Assembly (NCBI RefSeq): GCF_900176515.1
Contig: NZ_FWXV01000010.1
Coordinates: 124,001 to 188,000 of the forward strand
Direction of reading: 5' to 3'
Length of the DNA stretch: 64,000 bases
Source: Kibdelosporangium aridum
Lineage (GTDB): Bacteria; Actinomycetota; Actinomycetes; Mycobacteriales; Pseudonocardiaceae
Within the stretch, counting starts at the first letter, position 1. Each line of letters starts with the position of its first letter. This document shows positions 31,906 through 40,241 of the stretch, in pieces. Made by a program: the position numbers and the translations under genes. The notes beneath the pieces are model-generated. The model did no database searches. It was not told the DNA's origin and saw only the letters and a program-made list of their open reading frames with translations.

Positions 31906-32459
31906 GACCCTATGGCGTGGATGAGTTCTTCCTGCACGACCGTGAGCCAGTGGTAGACCGGCAGGTGACCGGCTCGTGGGTCGTCGTCCGGCAGCTCGTC
32001 GGGCATGTTCTCGTCGACGTCCAGCGCCGTGCCCAGCGCCAGGCGCACGTCGTTCAAGGCCGACAGCCAAGCGTCCGCTTGCTCCAGGCTGAGGCGCACT
32101 GGGCCACCGTCCGGCGGGCACGTCTCCAGCACCACCCCGGCGACCCCGGTCTTCAGGTCCAGCAGCGTCGGCTCGTGCAGCGAGCGCAGCGCGGCCGCTG
32201 AGTCCATGTCCTCCTTGGACGGCTGGTCGGAGTCCAGACGGTGGAAGTCAGGCAGCAGCCGCGACAGGATCGGATCGTCCGGCGCCGTGGAGGGGCCTGT
32301 CCGGATGCCGGTCAGCTCGGCGAGCTCGTCCTGCGGCGCCTCCTCCGCCCTGGCCCGCAGCATGTCGTTGACCTGGCCGACCAGGCCGCGCAGCACAGCG
32401 GCCTCCTGGCGCTCCAGCTCGGTCACGACCTCGTCGCCATCCCGGCGCCAAGGGTTCAA
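31902..32459 (-). CDS. DUF2017 family protein
   Basis: 185 residues matching DUF2017, an actinobacterial family almost always next to clpS: RRDGDEVVTELERQEAAVLR, then LLPDFHRLDSDQPSKEDMDS, and LPVYHWLTVVQEELIHAIG at the end. It is rich in acidic residues and helices; its function is unknown, though the linkage suggests a part in Clp-dependent proteolysis. The start is TTG 32457-32459, overlapping the clpS TGA (TTGA) with GGAG upstream. The much longer reading frame is the shadow of clpS. Confidence 0.9.
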   Translation of the reverse strand: MNPWRRDGDEVVTELERQEAAVLRGLVGQVNDMLRARAEEAPQDELAELTGIRTGPSTAPDDPILSRLLPDFHRLDSDQPSKEDMDSAAALRSLHEPTLLDLKTGVAGVVLETCPPDGGPVRLSLEQADAWLSALNDVRLALGTALDVDENMPDELPDDDPRAGHLPVYHWLTVVQEELIHAIGS

Positions 32460-32743
32460 GAGTTCCGCTCCATCGTCGCCCAGAGCCCCGCCGCGTGCAG
32501 CTTGGCCACGTCCGCCTCTACCTTGTCCTTGTCGCCGGAGGAAACCACCGCTTTGCCCTTGTGGTGCACGTCGAGCATCAGCTTGGTGGCCTTGTCCCTG
32601 GTGTAACCGAACAGCTTCTGGAACACGTAGGTCACGTACGACATCAGGTTGACCGGGTCGTTCCAGACGATCGTCTGCCACGGCTTGTCTTCGGCGCTCT
32701 GATCCGCACCGTGTGTCTTCCCCAGCTCGACTGGCGTGGTCAT
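32456..32743 (-). CDS. clpS: ATP-dependent Clp protease adaptor ClpS
   Basis: 95-residue N-end-rule adaptor that delivers substrates to ClpC1/ClpP. WQTIVWNDPVNLMSYVTYVF contains the ligand-pocket asparagine and aspartate, and KATKLMLDVHHKGKAVV the pocket histidine and ClpC-binding surface. The start is ATG 32741-32743. It heads a coupled minus-strand operon (clpS, DUF2017, P1 peptidase, mec, cysO, cysM) and is divergent from pncB. Confidence 0.95.
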   Translation of the reverse strand: MTTPVELGKTHGADQSAEDKPWQTIVWNDPVNLMSYVTYVFQKLFGYTRDKATKLMLDVHHKGKAVVSSGDKDKVEADVAKLHAAGLWATMERNS

Positions 32744-32857
32744 ACGTCAATGGTGGCATGCGCCCGCCAGGCTGTTGTGTCGAGTTCAGGGGTTTGGGCA
32801 CGCTGCGGGTTCGGCCCGGTGATCGCCCCGGCAACCGGCGCCATAGGCTCTGGCTTC

Positions 32858-34153
32858 ATGAACGGACCCGGCGCGAGCACTGCGCTGCTCACCGACCACT
32901 ACGAGCTGACCATGCTGGCAGGTGCCTTGGCCGATGGCACCGCGGAACGGCCATGTGTTTTCGAGGTGTTCGCCCGCCGGTTGCCTGACGGCCGCCGGTA
33001 CGGGCTGGTCGGCGGAACGCAGCGGGTGCTCGACACGATCGCCCGGTTCCGGTTCGGTGACGACGAGCTGAGCAGGCTCAGCGAGGCCGGCGTGGTCGGC
33101 AAGCAGACCCTGGACTGGCTGGCTTCTTACAGATTTTCTGGAGACGTCGACGGATATCCTGAAGGTGAGCTTTACTTCCCCGGCTCGCCGATCCTGACCG
33201 TGCGTGGCACGTTCGCGCAGGCAGTCGTGCTGGAGACGGTCGTTCTGTCGATTCTGAACCACGACAGCGCCATCCTCTCGGCAGCAGCCAGGATGGTCAG
33301 CGCCGCGAACGGCCGTCCGATCATCGAGATGGGCTCACGGCGGACGCACGAGAGCGCCGCCGTCGACAGTGCACGCGCGGCATACATCGCCGGGTTCGCG
33401 ACCACGTCCAACCTGGAAGCCGGTCGTACGTACGGAATCCCGACCGCCGGCACGTGCGCGCACGCGTTCACGTTGCTGCACGACGACGAGCGATCCGCGT
33501 TCCAGGCTCAGGTCGACGCGCTCGGCGTCGACACCACGCTCCTCGTCGACACCTACGACATCACCAACGGCATCAACACAGCGATCGAGGTGGCCGGGCC
33601 TGAATTGGGCGCCGTCCGGATCGACTCCGGTGACGTCGGCGTGCTCGCCCGGCAGGCCCGCGAACAGCTGGACTCGTTGGGCGCCAAGGACACCAGGATC
33701 GTGGTGTCCGGTGACCTCGACGAGTACGCGATCGCGGCGCTGCGCGCCGAGCCCGTCGACGCGTACGGCGTGGGGACCTCCCTGGTCACCGGCTCGGGCG
33801 CACCGACCGCGGGCATGGTCTACAAACTGGTCGAAGTGGACGGCCGTCCCGTGGCCAAACGCAGCTCCCACAAGGAATCCCGCGGCGGGCGCAAGGGCGC
33901 GATGCGGCGCCACAAGCCGACCGGCACGGCTCTGGAAGAAGTCGTCTACCAGCCGGACAAGCAGTGGCCGCCGATGTCGGACAACGACCGCGACCTGCAA
34001 GTGCCGTTCCTGCGTGGTGGACAGCCGGTGGCCGACCCGCCCACCCTGGAGCAGTGCCGCAAGCGCGTGAAGCGGGGCCTGGTCAGCCTGCCGTGGGAGG
34101 GCTTGAAACTCTCGCACGGCGAGCCGGCCATCCCGACTGTGTTCATTGACTGA
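32858..34153 (+). CDS. pncB: Nicotinate phosphoribosyltransferase
   Basis: 431 residues, first step of nicotinate salvage to NAD. Signatures include LLTDHYELTMLAGALADGTA, FEVFARRLPDGRRYGLVGG, EMGSRRTHE (phosphorylated His region) and VRIDSGDVGVLARQAREQLD. The start is ATG 32858, giving MNGPGASTALLTDHYEL. It is divergent from clpS across 114 bp. The nicotinamidase pncA follows 35 bp downstream, so one transcript converts nicotinamide to nicotinate mononucleotide. Confidence 0.95.
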   Translation: MNGPGASTALLTDHYELTMLAGALADGTAERPCVFEVFARRLPDGRRYGLVGGTQRVLDTIARFRFGDDELSRLSEAGVVGKQTLDWLASYRFSGDVDGYPEGELYFPGSPILTVRGTFAQAVVLETVVLSILNHDSAILSAAARMVSAANGRPIIEMGSRRTHESAAVDSARAAYIAGFATTSNLEAGRTYGIPTAGTCAHAFTLLHDDERSAFQAQVDALGVDTTLLVDTYDITNGINTAIEVAGPELGAVRIDSGDVGVLARQAREQLDSLGAKDTRIVVSGDLDEYAIAALRAEPVDAYGVGTSLVTGSGAPTAGMVYKLVEVDGRPVAKRSSHKESRGGRKGAMRRHKPTGTALEEVVYQPDKQWPPMSDNDRDLQVPFLRGGQPVADPPTLEQCRKRVKRGLVSLPWEGLKLSHGEPAIPTVFID

Positions 34154-34188
34154 CCGTTCATCGGCTGTGTCGTTGCAAAGGAGTCACC

Positions 34189-34758
34189 GTGTCCAATGCG
34201 TTGATCGTCGTCGACGTTCAGAACGACTTCTGTGAAGGCGGCTCGCTGGCTGTCACCGGCGGCGCCGCGGTGGCCGCTGCGATCAGCGAGCACATCGGCC
34301 GCACGCCCTACGACATCGTGGTGGCCACCCGGGACTACCACATCGACCCGGGCGCTCATTTCAGCGACAACCCGGACTACGTCGACACCTGGCCGGTGCA
34401 CTGCGTGGCGGGCACGCCCGGCGCGTCGTTCCACCCGGAGCTGGATGTCACCGCGATCCAGGCGGTGTTCTCCAAAGGCGCCTACGCGGCGGCCTATTCG
34501 GGATTCGAGGGCTCGGCGGCGGACGGCAGCTCACTGGCCGACTGGCTGAAGGCGCGCTCAGTGGACCACGTGGACGTGGTGGGCATCGCGACCGACCACT
34601 GCGTCCGGGCCACCGCGCTGGACGCGGCACGGGCCGGGCTGTCCACGCGGGTGCTGCTGGAGTTGACCGCGGGCGTGGCGCAGCCGACGGTCGACTCGGC
34701 GCTGGGGCAACTGCGTGACGCGGGCGCGGAGCTGGTGGGAGAACCTCGGGTCGGATGA
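34189..34758 (+). CDS. pncA: Nicotinamidase
   Basis: 189-residue isochorismatase-like amidase. The catalytic triad is Asp9 (VVDVQND), Lys96 (VFSKGAY) and Cys138 (ATDHCVRAT); metal ligands are expected at His51, His57 and His71. It turns nicotinamide into nicotinate for PncB. It is also the class of enzyme that activates pyrazinamide in mycobacteria. The start is GTG 34189 with AAAGGAG at 34177-34183. Confidence 0.95.
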   Translation: MSNALIVVDVQNDFCEGGSLAVTGGAAVAAAISEHIGRTPYDIVVATRDYHIDPGAHFSDNPDYVDTWPVHCVAGTPGASFHPELDVTAIQAVFSKGAYAAAYSGFEGSAADGSSLADWLKARSVDHVDVVGIATDHCVRATALDAARAGLSTRVLLELTAGVAQPTVDSALGQLRDAGAELVGEPRVG

Positions 34759-34775
34759 GGCTCATATGCTGAGCC
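34759..34775. terminator. Short stem-loop after pncA
   Basis: ggctca (34759-34764) and tgagcc (34770-34775) flank a 5-nt loop at the very end of pncA, between convergent genes. Confidence 0.35.
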
Positions 34776-34796
34776 ACATCCGTTGACCTGGGGTTT

Positions 34797-35453
34797 TCAG
34801 ACCAGTGGCGTGCAGTAGACGCCGCCGACGACCAGCTCGCCGGTGATCGGGCCGCCGCCGTTGGGCGCGAAGATCACGTGCATCAGGTTGAGGGTGATGC
34901 TGCCGTCCGGCGGGGACGGCACGATGATCTCGTTGAGGATGACCTTGGCCAGCGGCGGGTCGTCCGGGTGGTCGCCGGGGATCAGCACCGTGTAGTTCGG
35001 CGTCAGCTCCTTCGGCGCGTCGATCCCGACCAGGCCGGAGAACTGCATTCGCGCGACGCTTCCGTTCAGCGTCGTCGCGCACGTCGCCAGGTAGTCGTTC
35101 ATCCGGATTCTGGGGCCGCCGTACTCGGGCAGCGCGTTCAGTTCGAACCGCTGGCCGGTGGCTTCGACCGTGATCCGGCCGGTTTCCTTGTCGGCGGTGC
35201 ACTTCGTGGTGCCGTCGCCGAATTCGGCCACCCCGCGCAGCCTGATCCGCTTGCTCGCGTTCTGCACCGTCCCGCCGGACGTCAGGCACTGCCCGACCGG
35301 CGGCTGCACGATTCTCTTCTTGCCTTCGAGCACGACGTCCACCGAGCCCACTGAGGCGGTCCCGCTACCGGTGGCCGCGGACGCCGGTGCCGCGTGAACC
35401 ACAAGCACGGCAGCCGCCAGCACAACAGCAATCTGCCTGTTCATGGCGTTCAT
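34797..35453 (-). CDS. Secreted protein of unknown function
   Basis: 218 residues. A signal peptide (about residues 1-26) ends APASA. The mature part is rich in strands and has four cysteines (GQCLTSGG, TTKCTADK, ATCATTL, GVYCTPLV), likely two disulfides. NALPEYGGPRIRMNDYLATC and HVIFAPNGGGPITGELVVGG resemble actinobacterial choice-of-anchor secreted proteins, but the family is not certain. Start ATG 35453 or 35444; neither has a ribosome site. It is convergent with pncA. Confidence 0.75.
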   Translation of the reverse strand: MNAMNRQIAVVLAAAVLVVHAAPASAATGSGTASVGSVDVVLEGKKRIVQPPVGQCLTSGGTVQNASKRIRLRGVAEFGDGTTKCTADKETGRITVEATGQRFELNALPEYGGPRIRMNDYLATCATTLNGSVARMQFSGLVGIDAPKELTPNYTVLIPGDHPDDPPLAKVILNEIIVPSPPDGSITLNLMHVIFAPNGGGPITGELVVGGVYCTPLV

Positions 35454-35539
35454 GATCGGCGCGTTCAGCGCCGGCCACGACCCGACACCCGGCCTTCCAC
35501 CCGTTCCAGTGAGTGCCCGCTACCTGCGGTGACGCCGAT

Positions 35540-35553
35540 AGGGGTGCACCCCT
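35540..35553. promoter_or_regulatory. Perfect 14-bp palindrome upstream of bioY
   Basis: aggggtgcacccct is fully self-complementary, 78 bp before the bioY start, in the gap between divergent genes. It could be an operator for bioY or for the secreted-protein gene; no regulator can be named. Confidence 0.35.
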
Positions 35554-35579
35554 GTGTTGGGATCGTCACGGCCAAAACC

Positions 35580-35596
35580 TTAGTTCTGACAACTAA
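35580..35596. promoter_or_regulatory. Inverted repeat in the bioY leader
   Basis: ttagtt-ctgac-aactaa has perfect 6-bp arms and lies 34 bp before the start codon, where a repressor would cover a promoter -10 region. Biotin genes in actinobacteria are often controlled by a TetR-type BioQ; the sequence does not obviously match a BioQ box I know, so this is a candidate only. Confidence 0.35.
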
Positions 35597-35630
35597 CCTG
35601 CCGTTCAGAAGATCGATTCGGGAGGTAACC

Positions 35631-36212
35631 GTGTCAGTTGTGCCCGTTCCGGGTCGTCCGGCCGTGCTCGCCGACCTCGTGCCGCGTTCACTCGTCCGGG
35701 ATGCCGCGCTCGTGGTCGGCGGTGCCGTGCTCACCGGGCTCGCCGCACAGATCGTGGTGCCGGTGCCGGGCAGCCCGGTGCCGATCACCGGGCAGACCTT
35801 CGGCGCGTTGCTCGTCGGCGCCGCACTGGGGTGGCGCCGTGGCGCCGCCTCGATGCTGCTCTACCTCGTCGCCGGGATGGCCGGGGTGCCGTGGTTCCAG
35901 GACGGGAAGTCCGGCTGGCTCGGCGTGACCGGTGGTTATCTGGTCGGCTTCGCCGTGGCCGCGGTCCTGGTGGGCGCGCTGGCCGCACGTGGCGGCGACC
36001 GTACGGTGCTGCGCACGATCGCCACGATGGTGCTGGGCAACGTCGTCATTTACGCGATCGGCGTCTCATGGCTCGCTGCCGCGACCGGCATGGACCTGGC
36101 CACCGCGATCGAGCGCGGGCTGCTGCCGTTCCTGATCGGCGACGGGATCAAGATCCTGCTGGCCGCCGGGCTGCTGCCGGGCGCCTGGGCCTTGGTCAAC
36201 CGCCGGGCCTGA
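35631..36212 (+). CDS. bioY: BioY family biotin transporter substrate-binding subunit
   Basis: 193 residues, about six membrane helices. The S-component signature is VPVPGSPVPITGQTFGALLV, with GAALGWRRGAASMLLYLVAG and GVPWF next. The end, LLPFLIGDGIKILLAAGLLP, is characteristic. BioY captures biotin and works with a shared ECF energising module or alone; no bioM/bioN genes are adjacent. The start is GTG 35631 behind GGAGGT at 35621-35626. Its last 147 bp are overlapped on the other strand by the EamA gene. Confidence 0.93.
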   Translation: MSVVPVPGRPAVLADLVPRSLVRDAALVVGGAVLTGLAAQIVVPVPGSPVPITGQTFGALLVGAALGWRRGAASMLLYLVAGMAGVPWFQDGKSGWLGVTGGYLVGFAVAAVLVGALAARGGDRTVLRTIATMVLGNVVIYAIGVSWLAAATGMDLATAIERGLLPFLIGDGIKILLAAGLLPGAWALVNRRA

Positions 36213-37118
36213 CCGGCTCATCAGCACACCGAAGATGATCAACGCCGCGCCGGCGACGGTGTTCAGGCCGACTGGTTCGGCCAGGAACACCGCGCCGAGC
36301 GCGGTGGAGAACAGTGGCGTGATGTAGGTGACCGTAGACGCGACCGTGGACCCAGCGGCGCGGATCACCACGAAGTTCAACTGGTACGCCACGCCCGTCC
36401 CCAAGGCGCCCAGCACCAGCAACGCGGCCATGGCGCCAAATCCAGGCCACCCCGGCCCACCTGCGACGACCGGCGTGACCAGGCCCAGCTCGACCGTTCC
36501 GCACGCGACCTGGACCGCCGCGAGCACCAGCGAGGACTCGGGCCGCGCGGACATGAAACGCCGGGAGTACACGAACGCGGCGCCGTAGCAGGTGGTCGCA
36601 CCTAGGCAGGCCAATGTGCCGACCAACGGCCCGGTGTCGACGCCGTTCCAGATGCCGAGGACCACCAGCACGCCGACGAAGCCGATGGCCATCCCCACGA
36701 GCCGCCTCGGGGTCGGCCGTTCCTCCGGCAGCAGCAAAAGCACGAACACCAGCGTCGCCAGCGGGACGGTCGCGTTCCAGACACCGGCGAGCACCGAACT
36801 GACCTTGGTCTCACCGAACGCGAACAGCGGGAACGGCACCGCGTTCAGCAAAAGCGCCACCACGGCGCCGTGGCCCCAGACCTTCGGGTCGCGAGGCAGC
36901 CGCTGGCGCGTCACGAGAACCATCAGCCAGAGCGCGATGGCGCCGAAAACGCACCGCCACAGCCCCACCCACATCGGCGAGACGCCCGCGTTCACGGCGA
37001 TCTTGATGAGGAAGAACGTCGATCCCCAGATCATGGACAGCACCACGAACGCAGGCACCCAGGTGGCTTCTCCGCTGCGCCATCCCCTTTGACGTGCGCG
37101 TATCCGTAGCTCGCTCAT
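36066..37118 (-). CDS. EamA/DMT-family transporter
   Basis: 350 residues: two five-helix EamA repeats. The first starts FVVLSMIWGSTFFLIKIAVN, the second LGATTCYGAAFVYSRRFMSA. Members export amino acids or metabolites; the cargo is unknown. The membrane part finishes at LIIFGVLMSRSG. The remaining ~48 hydrophilic residues (Gln/Gly/Asp-rich) are encoded antisense to bioY and are probably not functional. The start is ATG 37116-37118. It is divergent from a LysR gene that may regulate it. Confidence 0.87.
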   Translation of the reverse strand: MSELRIRARQRGWRSGEATWVPAFVVLSMIWGSTFFLIKIAVNAGVSPMWVGLWRCVFGAIALWLMVLVTRQRLPRDPKVWGHGAVVALLLNAVPFPLFAFGETKVSSVLAGVWNATVPLATLVFVLLLLPEERPTPRRLVGMAIGFVGVLVVLGIWNGVDTGPLVGTLACLGATTCYGAAFVYSRRFMSARPESSLVLAAVQVACGTVELGLVTPVVAGGPGWPGFGAMAALLVLGALGTGVAYQLNFVVIRAAGSTVASTVTYITPLFSTALGAVFLAEPVGLNTVAGAALIIFGVLMSRSGPAVDQGPGARQQPGGQQDLDPVADQERQQPALDRGGQVHAGRGSEP

Positions 37119-37237
37119 CACGCTCCCACTGTGGCTGCTCACTGCCGGGCAAGTCCGGCGGTGATCGGACATCAGGTTCACCGAGTGCGGCACAATGAGT
37201 CCAACAAGTCGATCTGGATGATCCATGAGAGTTGCTC

Positions 37238-38098
37238 ATGACCGTGAACCTGGCTCAACTGAGGGCGTTCCTCGCCGTGGTCGACGAGGGCGGGTTCAGC
37301 GCGGCGGCGCCGGCGCTCGGCATCAGCCAGTCCGCCGTCTCCCACGCGATCGCCGCGCTTGAGCGCTCGGTGGGCAGCCCGGTGCTCCACCGCACCAAAC
37401 AGCCGCAGCTGACGACCTTCGGCACGCGGTTGATCGAGCACGCACGGGCCGCCGTGGGCGCCGCGTCCGCGATCGACGTCCTGGTGGCCGAAAACGCGAG
37501 CCAGCCAACTGGCACGATCCGGCTCGCCGCACCGGCCACCGTCTGCCAGGGCCTGTTGCCGGCGCTGCTGACGCGCTGGCGTGGCGACTTCCCCGGCATC
37601 AAAATCCGGGTCTTCGAAGGCGAGGACCACGAGATCGTCGAGTGGCTCAACGAACGAACCATCGACGCGGCTGTGCTGGTCGATCCAGAGGGCCATGACG
37701 GAGTCGAGATCGGCGCCGACGAGTTCCACGCCTTGGTCCGCCGTGATCACCCGCTGGCGGCCGAGGACGTGATCGACATCCCGGATCTGGACGACGATCC
37801 GTTCCTGCTGTCCGACGGCGGCTGCGAGCGCCATATCCGCGACCTCTACCGGCGCACGACGAGCCGTCTCCGGCCGACCCACCGGGTCCGAGAAGGAGCC
37901 ACCTTGATCGCGATGGTGCAGGCCGGTATCGGCGTTTCGATCGTTCCCGGCCTGATGCAAGCCATGATCGACAACCGGGTCGCGCTCGTGCCTTTGAAAC
38001 AGAAGTTGAAAAGACGGCTGGTTTTGACTGGTCCGGCTTCAGGGTCGTGGCACCCCGCCGTTACCGCTCTCGTCGACGCCACGCGCTCGAGGGTCTGA
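37238..38098 (+). CDS. LysR-family transcriptional regulator
   Basis: 286 residues. The winged HTH (residues 4-60) reads LAQLRAFLAVVDEGGFSAAA, then LGISQSAVSHAIAALERSVG. The C-terminal half is the periplasmic-binding-like effector domain (TGTIRLAAPATVCQGLLPAL, IAMVQAGIGVSIVPGLM). The start is ATG 37238; a TTG two codons earlier is in frame. It is divergent from the EamA transporter, the classical LysR arrangement, so export of a toxic or excess metabolite is its likely output. Confidence 0.9.
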   Translation: MTVNLAQLRAFLAVVDEGGFSAAAPALGISQSAVSHAIAALERSVGSPVLHRTKQPQLTTFGTRLIEHARAAVGAASAIDVLVAENASQPTGTIRLAAPATVCQGLLPALLTRWRGDFPGIKIRVFEGEDHEIVEWLNERTIDAAVLVDPEGHDGVEIGADEFHALVRRDHPLAAEDVIDIPDLDDDPFLLSDGGCERHIRDLYRRTTSRLRPTHRVREGATLIAMVQAGIGVSIVPGLMQAMIDNRVALVPLKQKLKRRLVLTGPASGSWHPAVTALVDATRSRV

Positions 38099-38132
38099 AA
38101 GTTTTGACGGGGGCTGACGGTACCTTCGATCC

Positions 38133-40175
38133 GTGCCCCGAACCGCCGACACTCTCCCTTCCCTGCGCGAACTGTTGACCACCGCCGTCGAGGCGGTCGG
38201 CGGCACCGAGCGGCCCGGCCAAGTGACCATGGCCGAGGCGGTACACAAGTCGATCAGGACCGGTGAGCATCTCGCCGTCCAGGCGGGCACGGGCACCGGG
38301 AAGTCGTTGGCCTACCTGGTTCCCGCGGTGCGCCACGCGATCGAGACCGGCCGGACCGTCGTGGTCTCCACGGCGACCATCGCGCTGCAGCGCCAGCTGG
38401 TCGACCGTGATCTCCCGCGGCTGGCCAAAGCGTTGAAGGCCTCGATCGGGCGCGAGCCGACGTTCGCGATCCTGAAGGGCCGCCGCAACTACCTCTGCCT
38501 GCACCGGCTGGACACTGGCGCACCAGAAGAGCCAGACGACGGCGGACTGTTCGACCCGTTCGCCGTGTCGGCGCTCGGCAGGCACGTCAAAAGGCTCTTC
38601 GAATGGTCCTCCGAGACCGAGACGGGCGACCGCGACGAGCTGGTGCCGGGCGTGACCGACCAGGCATGGCGCCAGGTTTCCGTGTCCGCCAAGGAATGCC
38701 TCGGCAAGGACAAATGCCCGTTCGGCACGGACTGCTTCGCCGAACTGGCCAGGGCCGAGGCCGGACGGGCCGACCTCGTGGTCACCAACCACGCCCTGCT
38801 CGCGATCGACGCCCTGCAGGGCTACCAGGTCCTGCCCGAGCACGACGTCGTGATCATCGATGAGGCGCACGAACTGGTCGACCGGGTCACGTCGGTCGCG
38901 ACGGCCGAGCTGACCGCGGGCATGGTCTCGGCGGCGGTCAAACGCTGCGGCCGCCAGATCGCCGAGGACATCGTCGACCGGCTGGAAGAAGCCAGCGAGG
39001 GCATCAAGGAGATCTTCGACGATCTTCCCCAGGGCCGCCTGGACGATCTGCCGCGCGCGCTTCAGGGTGTCCTGACGGTGACGCGCGACGCCGCGCACTC
39101 GTGCATCACGGCCCTCGGGCCGGACCGTTCGTCACAGGACGTCGAATCGACGACAGCGCGGCGTCAAGCCATTGCCCTGCTTGAGGAAATCCACGACACC
39201 TCGGTCCGAGTCCTGGAGGCGTTCGACGCCGACACCGGGCAACGGCGTGACGTCGTCTGGCTCAGTTCCGACATGATCGGCGGCAACCCGCGGCCACCCG
39301 CACTCCGCGTCGCGCCGCTCGGCGTCGCCGGGCTGCTGCGCGAGCGCTTGTTCGGCGAGTGCACCACGATCCTGACGTCGGCGACGCTCACGCTCGGCGG
39401 ATCGTTCGACGCCCTGGCTCGCCAATGGGGCCTGCCCGTCGAGCAGCGGCCCGCGCAGAAGGCCGAAGGGACAGCAACCGACATCGCGCCGCCCGCCGAC
39501 AACGACGCGCCGCATTGGTCGGGCATCGACGTCGGATCGCCGTTCACCCATGAGAAAAGCGGGATCCTGTATGTGGCGCGGCATCTTCCCCCGCCCGGCC
39601 GCGACGGCCTGCAGCCTGCGTTCTTCGACGAGCTCGAAGGCCTGGTGAACGCGGCAGGCGGCCGGACTCTCGGTTTGTTCTCCTCGATGCGCGCGGCCAG
39701 ACAGGCCGCCGACGAGCTCAGGGAACGCCTGGACTTTCCGATCTTGTGCCAGGGCGAGGATTCCACCTCGCTGCTGGTCAGCAAGTTCGCCGAGGACGAG
39801 GCCACGTGCCTGTTCGGGACGTTGTCGCTCTGGCAGGGCGTCGACGTGCCCGGGTCTTCGCTGCAGTTGGTGGTCGTCGACCGGATCCCGTTCCCGCGTC
39901 CGGACGACCCGCTGGCGTCAGCTCGGCAACGAGCGGTCGAAGCGCGCGGCGGGAACGGCTTCCTCACGGTCGCCGCGACGCACGCGGCGCTGCTGCTGGC
40001 GCAAGGCGCGGGCCGGTTGCTGCGGTCCAACGACGACAAGGGCGTCGTGGCGATCCTTGACTCGCGGCTCGCGACCGCGCGATACGGCGGATTCCTCCGG
40101 GCGTCGTTGCCACCATTTTGGACGACCTACGACCAGTCAGTTGTACGAGGTGCATTGGCCAGACTTAATAGTTGA
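38133..40175 (+). CDS. DinG/XPD-like ATP-dependent DNA helicase
   Basis: 680-residue superfamily 2 helicase. Walker A QAGTGTGKSLAYL (50-62) and DEAH box VVIIDEAHELVD (239-250) are intact. Four cysteines placed like the XPD iron-sulfur ligands are Cys122 (NYLCLHR), Cys189, Cys195 and Cys201 (KECLGKDKCPFGTDCF). Motifs V/VI appear as FGTLSLWQGVDVPGSSLQLV and LLLAQGAGRLLRS. DinG proteins unwind R-loops, D-loops and G-quadruplexes. The start is GTG 38133. Confidence 0.92.
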   Translation: MPRTADTLPSLRELLTTAVEAVGGTERPGQVTMAEAVHKSIRTGEHLAVQAGTGTGKSLAYLVPAVRHAIETGRTVVVSTATIALQRQLVDRDLPRLAKALKASIGREPTFAILKGRRNYLCLHRLDTGAPEEPDDGGLFDPFAVSALGRHVKRLFEWSSETETGDRDELVPGVTDQAWRQVSVSAKECLGKDKCPFGTDCFAELARAEAGRADLVVTNHALLAIDALQGYQVLPEHDVVIIDEAHELVDRVTSVATAELTAGMVSAAVKRCGRQIAEDIVDRLEEASEGIKEIFDDLPQGRLDDLPRALQGVLTVTRDAAHSCITALGPDRSSQDVESTTARRQAIALLEEIHDTSVRVLEAFDADTGQRRDVVWLSSDMIGGNPRPPALRVAPLGVAGLLRERLFGECTTILTSATLTLGGSFDALARQWGLPVEQRPAQKAEGTATDIAPPADNDAPHWSGIDVGSPFTHEKSGILYVARHLPPPGRDGLQPAFFDELEGLVNAAGGRTLGLFSSMRAARQAADELRERLDFPILCQGEDSTSLLVSKFAEDEATCLFGTLSLWQGVDVPGSSLQLVVVDRIPFPRPDDPLASARQRAVEARGGNGFLTVAATHAALLLAQGAGRLLRSNDDKGVVAILDSRLATARYGGFLRASLPPFWTTYDQSVVRGALARLNS

Positions 40176-40241
40176 ACCACCTTCCCATTGTCGTCCGTAC
40201 CAACCTACGGAGGCATCGCGGAAGGTGAGGGAGACAGCCGT

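Noticed and set aside
31902..32834. 310-residue DUF2017 gene starting at 32834
   Set aside because: The upstream part is the clpS gene in another frame. The TTG overlapping the clpS stop has a ribosome site and gives the normal family length.
32744..32857. Riboswitch or NAD-responsive site in front of pncB
   Set aside because: The gap is 114 bp, and no conserved NiaR- or NrtR-like palindrome or riboswitch core was visible.
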